A stretch of 64,000 nucleotides of DNA from Shinella zoogloeoides (GCF_030733845.1 NZ_CP132311.1:186001-250000), one strand, 5' to 3'. Positions 9,611 through 18,905 are shown, numbered from the stretch's first letter. Made by a program: numbers and translations. Notes: generated from the sequence alone by a model not told the origin.

Positions 9611-12600
9611 ATGAACGGATCGCGAAACCCGCAACGTCATGGCGAACGGTCTTCGCTCGACGCGCTCAATCGCACCATCGAGGGGCTGGAAGCCCGCATC
9701 GAAGGCCTGATGGCGAACGGCCGGGACGCGCGCGGGCGCGGCGAGGAGCGGTTTGCCCCGCGCACCGAGCAGCCGGCCCGCTACGAGCATTCGCGCAACA
9801 TTCCGTTGCGCGACGATCCGGTCTCCGAGATCATGCAGCGCCAGCGCGCCATCGAGGGCGGCCGCGAGCGCGTTGCCCCGCGCGCGGAACGCCGCCCGCT
9901 CTCCGGCGATCACCATACAGCCGCCCAGCAGGCCCACGCCGCCTACGGCACGGCCGCGCCCGCCCGCACGGAAGGCTCCGTCGAGGACATCGCCAAGGCG
10001 CTCGTTTCGCTGCGCCAGGACCTCAAGAAGGATATCGCCGACGGGCTGGAACGCGAAATGCAGTCGCTGCGCTCGGAAATCCGCGGCATCCGCCAGATGG
10101 CCGAAGGTCGCGGCAACGGTGACGACCTGCGCGAGGAGCTGCTGCGGCTTTCCACCGGCATCAACCAGCTCGGCCGCCAATCGGGCCATGCCGAAGGCCT
10201 GCGCGTCGAGTTCGACGAGCTGCGCTCGGTGCTCGACGGCCTTGCCCGCGAAGATTCCGTGCGCCGCATGGAGGACCGCTGGAACGGCGTCGAGCAGAAG
10301 CTCTCCGTCTTCGACCAGACCCGCGACGACGAGCTGGTGGCGCTCGCCTACCGGCTCGACGAGCTGAAGAACCAGATCAACACGATGAGCGCGACGCCGG
10401 CGATCCGCGCGCTGGAAAGCAAGATCGAGACGATCGCGCAGTCGGTCGACATGCTCGGCCGCCGCAGCGAGCCGGACAACGGCCGTTTCGTCTCCGCCGT
10501 CACCTCGCAGTTCGAGGGGCTGGACACGCGCCTCGACGAGATCAGTCGCGCCATCGCGGCGGCCGGCCGCATGCAGCAGTCGCCGTCCGCCGACCACGGC
10601 ATGATGCAGCGCCTCGAAGGCCGCATCGCCGATCTCGCCGGCCAGCTCGACCTCATCGCCCGCCGCCCGGCGCCCGCGCACGACCAGGGGCTCGGCCTGC
10701 GCATCGAGGCGCTGGCGAGCCGCATCGAGGAAATGTCGAACGAGCGCGCCGCGTTGCGTCTCGAAGAGCGCATCGAGCAGCTTTCGCAGATGCTTGAGCA
10801 GAGCCAGAACCAGCAGGCCGCGCCCGTCATGGCCGGCAGCGACGAGCTTGCCTATTATCTCTCCGATATTTCCCGCAAGATCGACGCGCTCGACCAGGGC
10901 AGCGTCAACGGCGAACTGGCCGACCGGCTGGACGCGCTCGCCCGCCGCATCGACGGTCTCGACGCGCCCGTCGGCAGCCCGTTCCAGGACGATCGCTTCT
11001 CGCATATCGAAGGCCGCCTCTCGGCGATCGCCGACCGGCTCGACGCGACCCGGGCAGCGCCCGTCGGCGACCAGGAGGCCCTGCGCGGCCTCGAAGCGCA
11101 GATCGCGCATCTCTCCACGCTGATCAGCACGCCGTCTTCCTCGTCCCCCGCGATGTCGCCGGACGTCGAGAACCGGCTCGCGACGATCGAAGACTACATG
11201 GCGACCAATGACGAATATATCGTCGAGGCCGCCCGCCAGGCGGCGGAAGCCGTGATGGAAGCCTATCGCCACGCCGGCCCGGCCGCTGCCGCCAACACCG
11301 ACATGGACGCGATCGCCGGTCTTGCCGGCGACCTGCGCGCGCTGGAGGAGCTGACCCGCTCCAGCGAGGACCGCACGGCGCGCACCTTCGATGCCCTGCA
11401 CGACACGCTGGTGCAGATCGCCGGCCGCCTGGAACAGCTCGACGCCCCGCGCGAGACCTTCGGCCGCCGGGAAGCGGCGATGCCGCGCGCCGACATGCCG
11501 GCCATGGATTTCGCCCGCAATGCCGAGCCCGCCGCAGGCCTTGGCGGCAATGACTACCCTTTTGACGACGACGGCTTCGGCGCGGCGGACCTGCGCCAGG
11601 CTGAGCCGGCGCCGCACGAGGAAAGCCGTTTCGCCGAGATCGAGGTCGAGCATATCGATGTCCCCGAACGTCCCGCGCCGCTGGAAGAACTGGCAGACGA
11701 GGCCGTGGCCTTTGCCGGCGAAGAGGCGGAAGACCGGTCGAAGGGCGGCCTGCTGGCCGGCCTGAAGCGCCGCTTCAAGCCCGCCCGCAAGGAAGCCGCC
11801 CCGCAGGCCGAACGCCGCCAGATCGACCCGACGCCCTCCATCGACCCCGCCGACGAACTGGCGCCGGAAGAGGCGAACCAGCTTCTGGAGCCGGGCTCCG
11901 GCGTGCCGGATGTCCGCCGCATCCTCGAGCGCGTGCGTGCCGGTCAGGCCTCGGGCAACCGGGCGGGCACCGGTGGCGAGGGCGAGAAGGCGGACTTCAT
12001 TGCCGCCGCGCGCCGCGCCGCAAAGCTCGCCGCCGAGGAAGCCGACACGATCTCCCGCGTCGCTCCGACGAAGAAGGCCGACAAGCCGGCGAAGGGCGAG
12101 AAGCCCGCCTCCGCTCTCGCGCGCCACCGCCGGCCGATCCTGCTTGCCGTCGGTGCGGTGCTGCTCGCCGTCATGTCCTATCCGCTGGTCAGCACGCTGC
12201 TGAACGGCGACGAGGCACCGGTGCTCGTCGAGCAGACGGCCCTGACCCGTGAGGAAACAAAGCCCGCCGCAACGACGGCAGGCGCCGGCGAGAGCGTGAC
12301 AGCCAACACCGCCGCCACGCCCGTTGTTGAGGAAAAGACGGTCACCGACCCGGTACCGGCCGAAACCGGAAGCGAACGCAGCCTTGCCGGCGCGGACGGC
12401 AATGCGGCGGCCGTCGAGGCGACGCCGACCCGGTCCTTGGGGGATGATACGAACGTCATCACCGCTCCGGCGATGACGGACGACAATGCGACAGCCGGCT
12501 TCGAGCCGGTGACGACGCCGGAAGCAGAGCCGCTGGCCGACAAGGACACCAAGGCGGCCGCGGAAACGGCGCCGATCGATGCGACGCAGACGGCGGCGAT

Positions 12601-13465
12601 CGTCGTTCCCGATGCCATCACGCCGGCCTCGCTGTCCAAGGCGGCCGGTGAGGGCGATCCGCTGGCGCTGTTCGAAATCGGCGCGCGCTATACCGAAGGG
12701 CGCGGCGTTGCGACCGACCTCAAGGAAGCCGCCCGCTGGTACGGGCTTGCGGCGGACCGCGGCTTTGCGCCGGCGGAATACCGTCTCGCCAACCTCTACG
12801 AGAAGGGCCAGGGCGTCGAGCGCGACCTGAACCGCGCCCGCGGCCTCTACGAGGTGGCGGCCGGCAAGGGCAATGCCAGCGCCATGCACAACCTCGCCGT
12901 CCTGCTCGCGACCGGTATCGGTGACAAGGCGCCGGACTTCAACGCGGCGGCGAAGTGGTTTCAGAAGGCCTCGGAACTCGGGGTGCGCGACAGCCAGTTC
13001 AACCTCGCCATCCTCTATGCGCGCGGCAACGGCGTGAAGCAGGATCTCGAAGAATCCTACAAGTGGTTTGCCATCGCAGCCCGCGACGGCGACAAGGATG
13101 CGGCGGAAAAGCGCGACGAAGTGGCCAACGCCATGCGTCCGGAACAGCTTTCCAGCGCCAAGGCGAAGATGGAGCTGTGGAAGCCGCAGGCGCTCGACGA
13201 GAAGTCGAACGCGGCGGACCTGCCCGACGAATGGGTCGGCAAGCCGACCAAGACGGCCAGCGTCGACATGAAGAAGGCGATCCGTAACATCCAGGCCATC
13301 CTCAACAACAACGGCTTCAACGCCGGCACGCCGGACGGCGAGATGGGCAAGAAGACGACTGCCGCCATCAAGGCCTTCCAGAAGTCGGTTGGCCAGAAGG
13401 AGACCGGCGAGATCGACGACGCGCTCGTCACCGAGCTACTGAAGCGCAACAAGCAGCCGAGCTGA
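9611..13465 (+). CDS. podJ: PodJ-like polar localisation factor
   Basis: 1284 residues from ATG 9611, which follows a GAGGCGAAAG SD; the in-frame extension upstream is not supported. A long cytoplasmic part (about 1-835) is mostly coiled-coil heptads such as LDALNRTIEGLEARIEGL. A single membrane segment lies near 840-862 (PILLAVGAVLLAVMSYPLV). A low-complexity Ala/Thr/Glu periplasmic stretch is followed by four Sel1/TPR-like repeats (about 1015-1162, e.g. ALFEIGARYTEGRGVATD) and a C-terminal peptidoglycan-binding domain (about 1219-1280). This order is that of PodJ of Caulobacter and Agrobacterium, which organises a cell pole and, in polar-growing rhizobia, the old-pole transition. Confidence 0.88.
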   Translation: MNGSRNPQRHGERSSLDALNRTIEGLEARIEGLMANGRDARGRGEERFAPRTEQPARYEHSRNIPLRDDPVSEIMQRQRAIEGGRERVAPRAERRPLSGDHHTAAQQAHAAYGTAAPARTEGSVEDIAKALVSLRQDLKKDIADGLEREMQSLRSEIRGIRQMAEGRGNGDDLREELLRLSTGINQLGRQSGHAEGLRVEFDELRSVLDGLAREDSVRRMEDRWNGVEQKLSVFDQTRDDELVALAYRLDELKNQINTMSATPAIRALESKIETIAQSVDMLGRRSEPDNGRFVSAVTSQFEGLDTRLDEISRAIAAAGRMQQSPSADHGMMQRLEGRIADLAGQLDLIARRPAPAHDQGLGLRIEALASRIEEMSNERAALRLEERIEQLSQMLEQSQNQQAAPVMAGSDELAYYLSDISRKIDALDQGSVNGELADRLDALARRIDGLDAPVGSPFQDDRFSHIEGRLSAIADRLDATRAAPVGDQEALRGLEAQIAHLSTLISTPSSSSPAMSPDVENRLATIEDYMATNDEYIVEAARQAAEAVMEAYRHAGPAAAANTDMDAIAGLAGDLRALEELTRSSEDRTARTFDALHDTLVQIAGRLEQLDAPRETFGRREAAMPRADMPAMDFARNAEPAAGLGGNDYPFDDDGFGAADLRQAEPAPHEESRFAEIEVEHIDVPERPAPLEELADEAVAFAGEEAEDRSKGGLLAGLKRRFKPARKEAAPQAERRQIDPTPSIDPADELAPEEANQLLEPGSGVPDVRRILERVRAGQASGNRAGTGGEGEKADFIAAARRAAKLAAEEADTISRVAPTKKADKPAKGEKPASALARHRRPILLAVGAVLLAVMSYPLVSTLLNGDEAPVLVEQTALTREETKPAATTAGAGESVTANTAATPVVEEKTVTDPVPAETGSERSLAGADGNAAAVEATPTRSLGDDTNVITAPAMTDDNATAGFEPVTTPEAEPLADKDTKAAAETAPIDATQTAAIVVPDAITPASLSKAAGEGDPLALFEIGARYTEGRGVATDLKEAARWYGLAADRGFAPAEYRLANLYEKGQGVERDLNRARGLYEVAAGKGNASAMHNLAVLLATGIGDKAPDFNAAAKWFQKASELGVRDSQFNLAILYARGNGVKQDLEESYKWFAIAARDGDKDAAEKRDEVANAMRPEQLSSAKAKMELWKPQALDEKSNAADLPDEWVGKPTKTASVDMKKAIRNIQAILNNNGFNAGTPDGEMGKKTTAAIKAFQKSVGQKETGEIDDALVTELLKRNKQPS

Positions 13466-13476
13466 TCGGCGGACCG

Positions 13477-13505
13477 CCGGAGAGGCCGCTGAAAGGCTTC
13501 TCCGG
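13477..13505 (+). terminator. podJ terminator hairpin
   Basis: An 11-bp stem CCGGAGAGGCC / GGCTTCTCCGG (one G-T pair) with a 7-nt loop begins 12 nt after the podJ stop. The following TTGACTTGT is only partly T-rich. Confidence 0.6.
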
Positions 13506-13918
13506 TTGACTTGTCCACGGCCCGCGGGCATGAGGCCCGCAAGGTTGCCGCATGTCGTTCACGATGTGCGACAAGCGCTGCGGCAATGTGTATCCCCCCG
13601 GCATGATTCCATCCTTAAATCGGCCCCGATTTGCGGAATTATGCGATAGAAATTTCATGTCGCTCCAAGATGATAACGCCTTCGACAAACGTCATCATCC
13701 CTAAGGGCGCAGGGGCGCGCCGCAATGGCCGCGCCCCATGACGGATCCTTGCGTGATGCAGGGCGCGACCGGCCGGTGGGAGGGGTCCTTTCCGCGGCGG
13801 GGCGCTTGCCTGCATTCGCTGCCTGCCGAAGAGGAGCCGCGGCGGCACGAACGGGTGAAGCGGCTGCCGGACTTCTAGCCTCCGCGCGAGCGGAAGAACG
13901 ACCGATCGGGGTAACGTT
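13506..13918. other. intergenic region podJ - TSUP transporter
   Basis: About 410 bp. A relatively AT-rich part (13610-13690) is the most likely promoter area. A 65-codon frame (13725-13922) overlaps the GTG start of the transporter but is Ala/Arg-rich, has no SD and looks like a chance frame. Nothing else is supported. Confidence 0.4.
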
Positions 13919-14845
13919 GTGACTGTCTATCTGCCCATCGCAGAGCTCTCGGTGAACATCTTCATCATTCTCGGCATGGGCGCGGCCGTCGGTTTCCTTT
14001 CCGGCATGTTCGGCGTCGGCGGCGGCTTCCTCATCACGCCGCTGCTGATCTTCTACAACATCCCGCCGATCGTCGCCGTGGCGACGGGCGCCAACCAGGT
14101 CGTCGCGTCCTCCATGTCCGGCGCGCTCTCGCACTTCCGGCGCGGCACGCTGGACGTCAAGCTCGGCACGGTGCTGTTGTTCGGCGGCCTTGCCGGCGCC
14201 ACGGTGGGCATCTGGATCTTCGCGCTGCTGCGCAGCATCGGCCAGCTCGACCTCGTCATCTCGCTGCTCTATGTCGTGCTGCTCGGCACCGTCGGCACCC
14301 TGATGCTGCTCGAGAGCATCCGCGCCATGCGCCGGTCGGCCAACAACCAGCCCGTCTCGTTGCGCCGGCCCGGCCAGCATAGCTGGGTGCACCGCCTGCC
14401 GTTGAAGATGCGGTTCAAGAAGTCGAAGATCTATCTTTCGGTCATTCCGGTGATCGGCCTCGGCTTCGGCATCGGCATCCTCACCTCCGTCATGGGCGTC
14501 GGCGGCGGCTTCATCATGGTGCCGGCCATGATCTACCTGCTGCGCATCCCGACGAACGTCGTCGTCGGCACCTCGCTGTTCCAGATCATCTTCGTCACCG
14601 CCTATACGACGGTCGTGCAGGCGACGACCAACTACTCGGTCGATATCGTGCTCGCCTTCATCCTGATGGTGGCCGGCGTGATCGGCGCGCAATATGGCGT
14701 GCGCGTCGGTCAGAAGCTGCGCGGCGAGCAGTTGCGCGCGCTCCTCGCGCTGCTGGTGCTTGCCGTCGGCGCCCGCCTTGCGGTCGATCTCGTCGTCACG
14801 CCCGCCGACGTCTATTCCGTCGTCAGCGAGGGGGTCTATCGATGA
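13919..14845 (+). CDS. TauE/SafE (TSUP) family membrane transporter
   Basis: 308 residues from a GTG start preceded by a GGGG stretch. Two homologous halves each begin with the family glycine motif (GMFGVGGGFLITPLL near 30 and SVMGVGGGFIMVPAM near 195), and about eight hydrophobic segments are visible. TSUP proteins export or import small organosulfur or organic anions; the substrate here is unknown. The stop overlaps the ATG of the next gene by 4 nt, and this pairing with a TIGR02186-type protein is a recurring alphaproteobacterial module, so the two products probably work together in the inner membrane. Confidence 0.9.
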   Translation: MTVYLPIAELSVNIFIILGMGAAVGFLSGMFGVGGGFLITPLLIFYNIPPIVAVATGANQVVASSMSGALSHFRRGTLDVKLGTVLLFGGLAGATVGIWIFALLRSIGQLDLVISLLYVVLLGTVGTLMLLESIRAMRRSANNQPVSLRRPGQHSWVHRLPLKMRFKKSKIYLSVIPVIGLGFGIGILTSVMGVGGGFIMVPAMIYLLRIPTNVVVGTSLFQIIFVTAYTTVVQATTNYSVDIVLAFILMVAGVIGAQYGVRVGQKLRGEQLRALLALLVLAVGARLAVDLVVTPADVYSVVSEGVYR

Positions 14846-15636
14846 AGGCCCTTGCGACGCTTCTCCTGGTCCTCGGCCTCGCCATGCCCGCGGCAGCCCA
14901 GGTGCTGGAAGACCCGCCGGTGGAATTTCCCGAAAAGCTCGAGATCGGCATCTCCACCGACGAGATCGCGATCTCCTCGGATTTTCGCGGCGCGGACCTC
15001 ACGATCTTCGGCGCCATCGAGGGTTACGATCCGGCCCTGCTCGCCCAGCGCAAATACGATATCGTGGTGGCGCTGGAAGGGCCGAAGGACAACAACACGG
15101 TGCGCATCAAGGAGCGCGTCTTCGGCATATGGGTCAACCGTCGCTCGATGACCTTCGAGCTGGTGCCGGAATCCTATTCGCTGTCGAGCACGCGCGATGT
15201 CGAGACCATCGCCGAGCCCGCCATGCTCAACGGCGTCGGCGTCGGCATCCAGCATATCCGGCTTTCGCCCATCGGTTATGTCGGCGACGGCAGCACGATC
15301 GGCGAGTTCCGCGAGGCCTTCCGGCGGCTGAAGGAAAGCGGAAGCTTCTACCAGCGCGATCCGGGCGGGGTGCAGTTCATCAGTGCGAGCCTGTTCAAGG
15401 CGACCGTGAAGCTGCCGGCGAACGTGCCGAACGGCACGCACGTCGTGCGCGCCCATCTCTTCCGTGACGGCGTCTTCATCGCGGAAAAGGCGTTGCCGCT
15501 ACGCGTGATGAAGACCGGTATCGAGCAGATGATCTCCAATGCCGCCTACAACAATTCGCTCGCCTACGGCGCGCTCTCGGTGCTGCTGGCCGTGCTGACG
15601 GGCTGGCTTGCCAGCGTCGTCTTCCGCAGGGACTGA
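14842..15636 (+). CDS. TIGR02186-type membrane-anchored periplasmic protein
   Basis: 264 residues with a signal peptide (MKALATLLLVLGLAMPAAAQ), a mostly beta periplasmic region and a single C-terminal membrane segment (LAYGALSVLLAVLTGWLASVVF) ending in a short RRD tail. Conserved-looking features include FGAIEG, VFGIWVNRRSM and YPGTYVVRAHLFRDG-like NGTHVVRAHLFRDG. The family is known from alphaproteobacteria, usually next to a TauE/SafE transporter as here, but has no proven function. Translation is coupled to the transporter through an ATGA overlap. A role as an accessory periplasmic subunit is inference. Confidence 0.85.
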   Translation: MKALATLLLVLGLAMPAAAQVLEDPPVEFPEKLEIGISTDEIAISSDFRGADLTIFGAIEGYDPALLAQRKYDIVVALEGPKDNNTVRIKERVFGIWVNRRSMTFELVPESYSLSSTRDVETIAEPAMLNGVGVGIQHIRLSPIGYVGDGSTIGEFREAFRRLKESGSFYQRDPGGVQFISASLFKATVKLPANVPNGTHVVRAHLFRDGVFIAEKALPLRVMKTGIEQMISNAAYNNSLAYGALSVLLAVLTGWLASVVFRRD

Positions 15637-16155
15637 TCAGCCGGAGGCCTTGGCGGCGTGCCGGGCGACGGTCGCCTCGTAGGCGGCCCTGAGTTCGTTG
15701 AAGACGGACCGGGGGGGCGGCGGGCTGCCGAGATGAATGGCGCGCAGCTCCTCCATGAAGGCCTGCCACATGGCGGGTCCGCCGTCTTCCAAAAGTTCGG
15801 CGCGGATCGACAGCTCTTCCGTCACCGGCAGGAAACGCCGGCCCCAGGCGCCCATCATGGCGAAGACCGGCACGAGCGCGATGCCCATCTCGGTCAGGCT
15901 GTAGAGGGCCTTCTGCTTGTGGCTCGGATCGTCCGCCTTGCTGATCAGCCCCTCGTCGACGAGGCGGCGCAGGCGATCGGCGAGGATATTCGAGGCGATG
16001 CCTTCCTCCGATTTCGTCAGCAGTTCGCGGAAATGGCGGCGGTTGCCGAACATCATGTCGCGCAGCACGATCAGGCTCCAGCGGTCACCGAGAATTTCGA
16101 GGGTAAGATTGATCGGGCAGCCGGAGCGGCTTGTGTCTCTCATCGGGGTCTCCAA
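15637..16155 (-). CDS. HxlR-family transcriptional regulator
   Basis: 172 residues. The winged-helix core is near the N-terminus: CPINLTLEILGDRWSLIVLRDMMFGNRRHFRELL, then GIASNILADRLRRLVDEGLI and a wing with KALYSLTEMG. The single Cys13 just before the helix is the position used for redox or electrophile sensing in some HxlR/YodB-type proteins. The start could also be Met5. It is divergent from a RibD-like reductase gene, with two palindromes in the 103-bp gap, so it most likely controls that gene and itself. Its stop directly abuts the stop of the convergent TIGR02186-type gene. Confidence 0.9.
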   Translation of the reverse strand: METPMRDTSRSGCPINLTLEILGDRWSLIVLRDMMFGNRRHFRELLTKSEEGIASNILADRLRRLVDEGLISKADDPSHKQKALYSLTEMGIALVPVFAMMGAWGRRFLPVTEELSIRAELLEDGGPAMWQAFMEELRAIHLGSPPPPRSVFNELRAAYEATVARHAAKASG

Positions 16156-16166
16156 AAACTGATTGC

Positions 16167-16176
16167 ATTGTACAAT
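16167..16176. promoter_or_regulatory. candidate HxlR operator 1
   Basis: A perfect palindrome ATTGTACAAT, itself inside GATTG-N7-CAATC (16161-16177), 12 bp upstream of the regulator's ATG. It is well placed for autoregulation. Confidence 0.55.
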
Positions 16177-16193
16177 CGGTTTTGCTATTCATC

Positions 16194-16218
16194 AACCAGT
16201 TGCAAATCGCAACTGGTT
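16194..16218. promoter_or_regulatory. candidate HxlR operator 2
   Basis: Two perfect 10-bp arms, AACCAGTTGC and GCAACTGGTT, around AAATC. It lies midway between the two divergent genes, where it could cover the promoter of the RibD-like gene. Confidence 0.6.
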
Positions 16219-16258
16219 TAAATCGGCGCGGCAAGGCCCGCAAAGGGAGGACAGGACG

Positions 16259-16819
16259 ATGGCAAAGGTAATCATCTGGAATCTCGTGACGCTCGACGGC
16301 TTCTTCGAGGGCGAGAAGAAATGGGATCTCGACTTCCACAACAAGGCCTGGGGGCCGGAGCTGGAAAAGCTCAGCAACGATTTCGGCACCTCCGCCGGCC
16401 TGCTCGTCTTCGGCCGGGTGACCCATGACGGCATGAAGGCCTACTGGACGACGACCGAGGACGAGGGCGAGGTGAAGACCTTCATGAACGCCCTGCCGAA
16501 GCTCGTCGCCTCGCGCACGATCACGTCCTCCGACTGGAACAACACGGAGGTGACGGCGGATATCCTTGGCGAGATTTCCCGCCGCAAGCAGGCGCTGGAC
16601 AAGCCGATCTATGTCTTCGGCAGCGCGGATCTCACGGACTCGCTGCTGAAGGCGGGCCTTGTCGATGAGGTGATGCTGGCCGTCGTGCCGGTGCAGCTTG
16701 GCAAGGGCACCCCCTTCTTCAAGGAGGGCGCGCGGCGGGATTTCGGTCTCGTCGAGGCAAGGCCGCTCTCCAACGGCACGATCATCACGCGCTATGCGCC
16801 GGAAGCGACGGCCGTCTGA
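16259..16819 (+). CDS. RibD C-terminal / dihydrofolate reductase family protein
   Basis: 186 residues from ATG 16259 behind a strong GGGAGGACAG SD; upstream in-frame ATG 16163 lies in the operator region and is rejected. The fold is recognised from VIIWNLVTLDGFFEG, LLVFGRVTHDGM (NADPH-binding region), KPIYVFGSADLTDSLLKAGLVDEVMLAVVPVQLGKGTPFF. These proteins are stand-alone relatives of the RibD reductase domain with unknown physiological substrate. It is divergent from an HxlR regulator that probably represses it, a frequent pairing in proteobacteria. Confidence 0.88.
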   Translation: MAKVIIWNLVTLDGFFEGEKKWDLDFHNKAWGPELEKLSNDFGTSAGLLVFGRVTHDGMKAYWTTTEDEGEVKTFMNALPKLVASRTITSSDWNNTEVTADILGEISRRKQALDKPIYVFGSADLTDSLLKAGLVDEVMLAVVPVQLGKGTPFFKEGARRDFGLVEARPLSNGTIITRYAPEATAV

Positions 16820-16886
16820 GGGCGATAAACATTTCTTGAAGAGATGTGTTGAAACAAATCACGGTGCCGAACCCTTCGGGCGTTAA

Positions 16887-16912
16887 GGTGGATTGCGGAT
16901 ATCGCATCCACC
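16887..16912 (+). terminator. possible hairpin after the RibD-like gene
   Basis: A stem of 10 bp with one bulged T (GGTGGATTGCG / CGCATCCACC) 68 nt after the stop and 35 nt before the sugar dehydrogenase start. It lacks a T-tract, so it could also be part of that gene's leader. Confidence 0.35.
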
Positions 16913-16946
16913 GACGCGTTCACGATCGAACCCCAAGGGAACAGCC

Positions 16947-18167
16947 ATGCGCACCAACTCTCTTCTCACTGGTACCATGCTCGCCGCCACGCTTCTCGCC
17001 GCCCCGGTCTTCGCCCAGACCGCCAGGACGGCGGAGACGCAGGAGGCCAATGCCCCGGATCAGAAGCCGGCCTTCGAGAACCAGACCCGGGCCGCACTTC
17101 CCGATGCGGTGCCTCAGATCGGCGTCGATGTCGTGGCGGAAGACCTGCCGCATCTGTGGGCCATGGAATTCCTGCCTGACGGACGCATGCTGGTGACGAC
17201 CAAGGAGGGTGCCATGCATGTGGTCTCGCAGGAGAACGGCGAAGCGAGCCCGCCGATCGAGGGTGTGCCTGCGGTGATGGCCGAAGGGCAGGGCGGCCTG
17301 CTCGACGTGGCGCTCGCCCCGGACTTCGAAAGCTCGAACCGCATCTATTTTTCCTTCTCCGAGCCGCGCGAAGGCGGCAACGGCACGTCGGTCGCCTCCG
17401 CGCGCCTGACCGAGGAAGACGGCAAGCTGGCGCTCCAGGACGTCAAGGTCATCTTCCAGCAGATGCCGACCTACGATGGCGACAAGCATTTCGGCTCGCG
17501 TCTCGTCTTCGGGCCGGAGGGTCAGCTCTATGTCACGGTCGGCGAGCGCTCGGACGCCGAGACGCGCGTCGGGGCGCAGGACGTCGCCAGCGGCTTCGGC
17601 AAGGTCTTCCGCATCGATGCGGAGGGCAAGGCGCTCTCGGACAATCCCTTCGCCGGCAAGGACGGCGCGCTGCCGGAAATCTGGAGCTACGGCCACCGCA
17701 ACCTGCAGGCCGCCACGTTGGACGGTGAGGGCCGGCTCTGGACGGTGGAACACGGACCGAAGGGCGGCGACGAGCTGAACCGGCCGGAAGCCGGCAAGAA
17801 CTACGGCTGGCCGAAAGTGACCTATGGCATCGAATATAGCGGCGGTCCGGTGGGCGAGGGTATCACGGCGCTCGAAGGCACGGAGCAGCCGGTTTATTAC
17901 TGGGACCCGGTGATCGGCCCCTCCGGCATGGCCTACTACAACGGCGACGCCATTCCCGAATGGAAGGGCGCTTTCCTGATCGGCGGCCTCGTCAGCCAGG
18001 GGCTCGTCGTGCTGCACATGGACGGCGACAAGGTTGCCCGCGAGGAACGCGTGCCGCTCGATGCCCGCATCCGCGACGTGAAGGTCGCGCCCGACGGCAC
18101 CGTCTTCGCCGTGACGGAGCAGCAGGGCGGCCCGTCGACGATCCTTCGGCTGGTGAAGGCGGGCTAG
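16947..18167 (+). CDS. PQQ-dependent (YliI-type) aldose sugar dehydrogenase
   Basis: 406 residues from MRTNSLLTGTMLAATLL, a signal peptide with cleavage near VFAQ, after a weak AAGGGA SD. The beta-propeller features are DLPHLWAMEFLPDGRMLVTTKEG, the catalytic-region histidines in YDGDKHFGSRLVFGPEG, GHRNLQAATLDGEGRLWTVEHGPKGGDELN and NYGWPKVTYG. These soluble periplasmic dehydrogenases oxidise aldoses with pyrroloquinoline quinone. No pqq biosynthesis genes are in the window. Its TAG stop shares the four bases CTAG with the stop of the convergent pdeM gene. Confidence 0.88.
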   Translation: MRTNSLLTGTMLAATLLAAPVFAQTARTAETQEANAPDQKPAFENQTRAALPDAVPQIGVDVVAEDLPHLWAMEFLPDGRMLVTTKEGAMHVVSQENGEASPPIEGVPAVMAEGQGGLLDVALAPDFESSNRIYFSFSEPREGGNGTSVASARLTEEDGKLALQDVKVIFQQMPTYDGDKHFGSRLVFGPEGQLYVTVGERSDAETRVGAQDVASGFGKVFRIDAEGKALSDNPFAGKDGALPEIWSYGHRNLQAATLDGEGRLWTVEHGPKGGDELNRPEAGKNYGWPKVTYGIEYSGGPVGEGITALEGTEQPVYYWDPVIGPSGMAYYNGDAIPEWKGAFLIGGLVSQGLVVLHMDGDKVAREERVPLDARIRDVKVAPDGTVFAVTEQQGGPSTILRLVKAG

Positions 18168-18889
18168 CCTCTCAGATTGGAAAACCGCACCGAATAGATG
18201 CGGTCGCGGCCGAGCATGTGGGCGACGAGGCTCTGACGGTCGAAGAGGCCGGTCATCGCCTTGTGGCGAAGGTCGAGGCCGCCGGTCATGATGCCGAAGG
18301 CAGGCATCAGCAGGCGGCGGCCGTCGGTCGCAAAACACGGGCGGCGCACCGCCTTCTCGCGGCGAATGACCGTTGCGGCCGGATGCAGGTGGCCGGCGAT
18401 CTCGCCGGCGGGGGCAAGAAGCGACGGTTCGTGCCGGAAGACGAGGCCGGCATAATGCAGTTCGTCGGCCGACTGGCCGGGCAGGTCCACCGTGCCGTCG
18501 GGATCGTGGTTGCCGTTGATCCAGATCCAGTCGCGCCCGCGCGCCAGCGCCGCGATCTTCGCGCGAAAAATCTCCGGCAGATGGGCGGAGCCGATGCGGT
18601 CATGGAAATTGTCGCCGAGGCTGACGACGATGGCGGGATCGTGCCTGACGATGACGGCTTCCAGAACCTTGAGCGTCGCCAGCGTATCGTAGGGCGGCAG
18701 CATCATGCCGCGCCGGGCGAAGGCGGCACCCTTTTCGAGGTGCAGGTCCGAGACGACGAGCAGGCGCGTTTCCGGCAGGTAGAGCGCGCCGAGCGGATCG
18801 CACACGGCCTCGACGCCGGCAATGACCGTGCGGGCCGAAACGGCGCCGAAATCCTGAATGTCCATTGCTGCCAGCGCCAGTCTCTGCAT
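18164..18889 (-). CDS. pdeM: ligase-associated metallophosphoesterase PdeM
   Basis: 241 residues. Calcineurin-like phosphoesterase motifs are complete: VVSDLHLEKG, SLGDNFHD, INGNHD and a late AGHLHPAA. PdeM is the nuclease of a four-gene DNA damage response set (DNA ligase, DEXH helicase, MBL-fold exonuclease, PdeM) known from many proteobacteria. Here only the helicase is its neighbour, 16 nt upstream in the same operon. Start Met1 follows a weak GGAATAG; Met9 is possible. Confidence 0.9.
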   Translation of the reverse strand: MQRLALAAMDIQDFGAVSARTVIAGVEAVCDPLGALYLPETRLLVVSDLHLEKGAAFARRGMMLPPYDTLATLKVLEAVIVRHDPAIVVSLGDNFHDRIGSAHLPEIFRAKIAALARGRDWIWINGNHDPDGTVDLPGQSADELHYAGLVFRHEPSLLAPAGEIAGHLHPAATVIRREKAVRRPCFATDGRRLLMPAFGIMTGGLDLRHKAMTGLFDRQSLVAHMLGRDRIYSVRFSNLRG

Positions 18890-18905
18890 GCGCGTCGTCT
18901 ATTCC

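Noticed and set aside
9425..12889. Very long open frame (over 1100 codons) antisense to podJ
   Set aside because: It mirrors the codon structure of podJ in high-GC DNA, has no SD or recognisable domain, and its composition is Arg/Gly/His-rich. Treated as a shadow.
13725..13922. 65-codon frame overlapping the GTG of the TSUP transporter gene
   Set aside because: Ala/Arg-rich, no SD and no signal or domain; kept only as a remark because its stop overlaps the GTG start.
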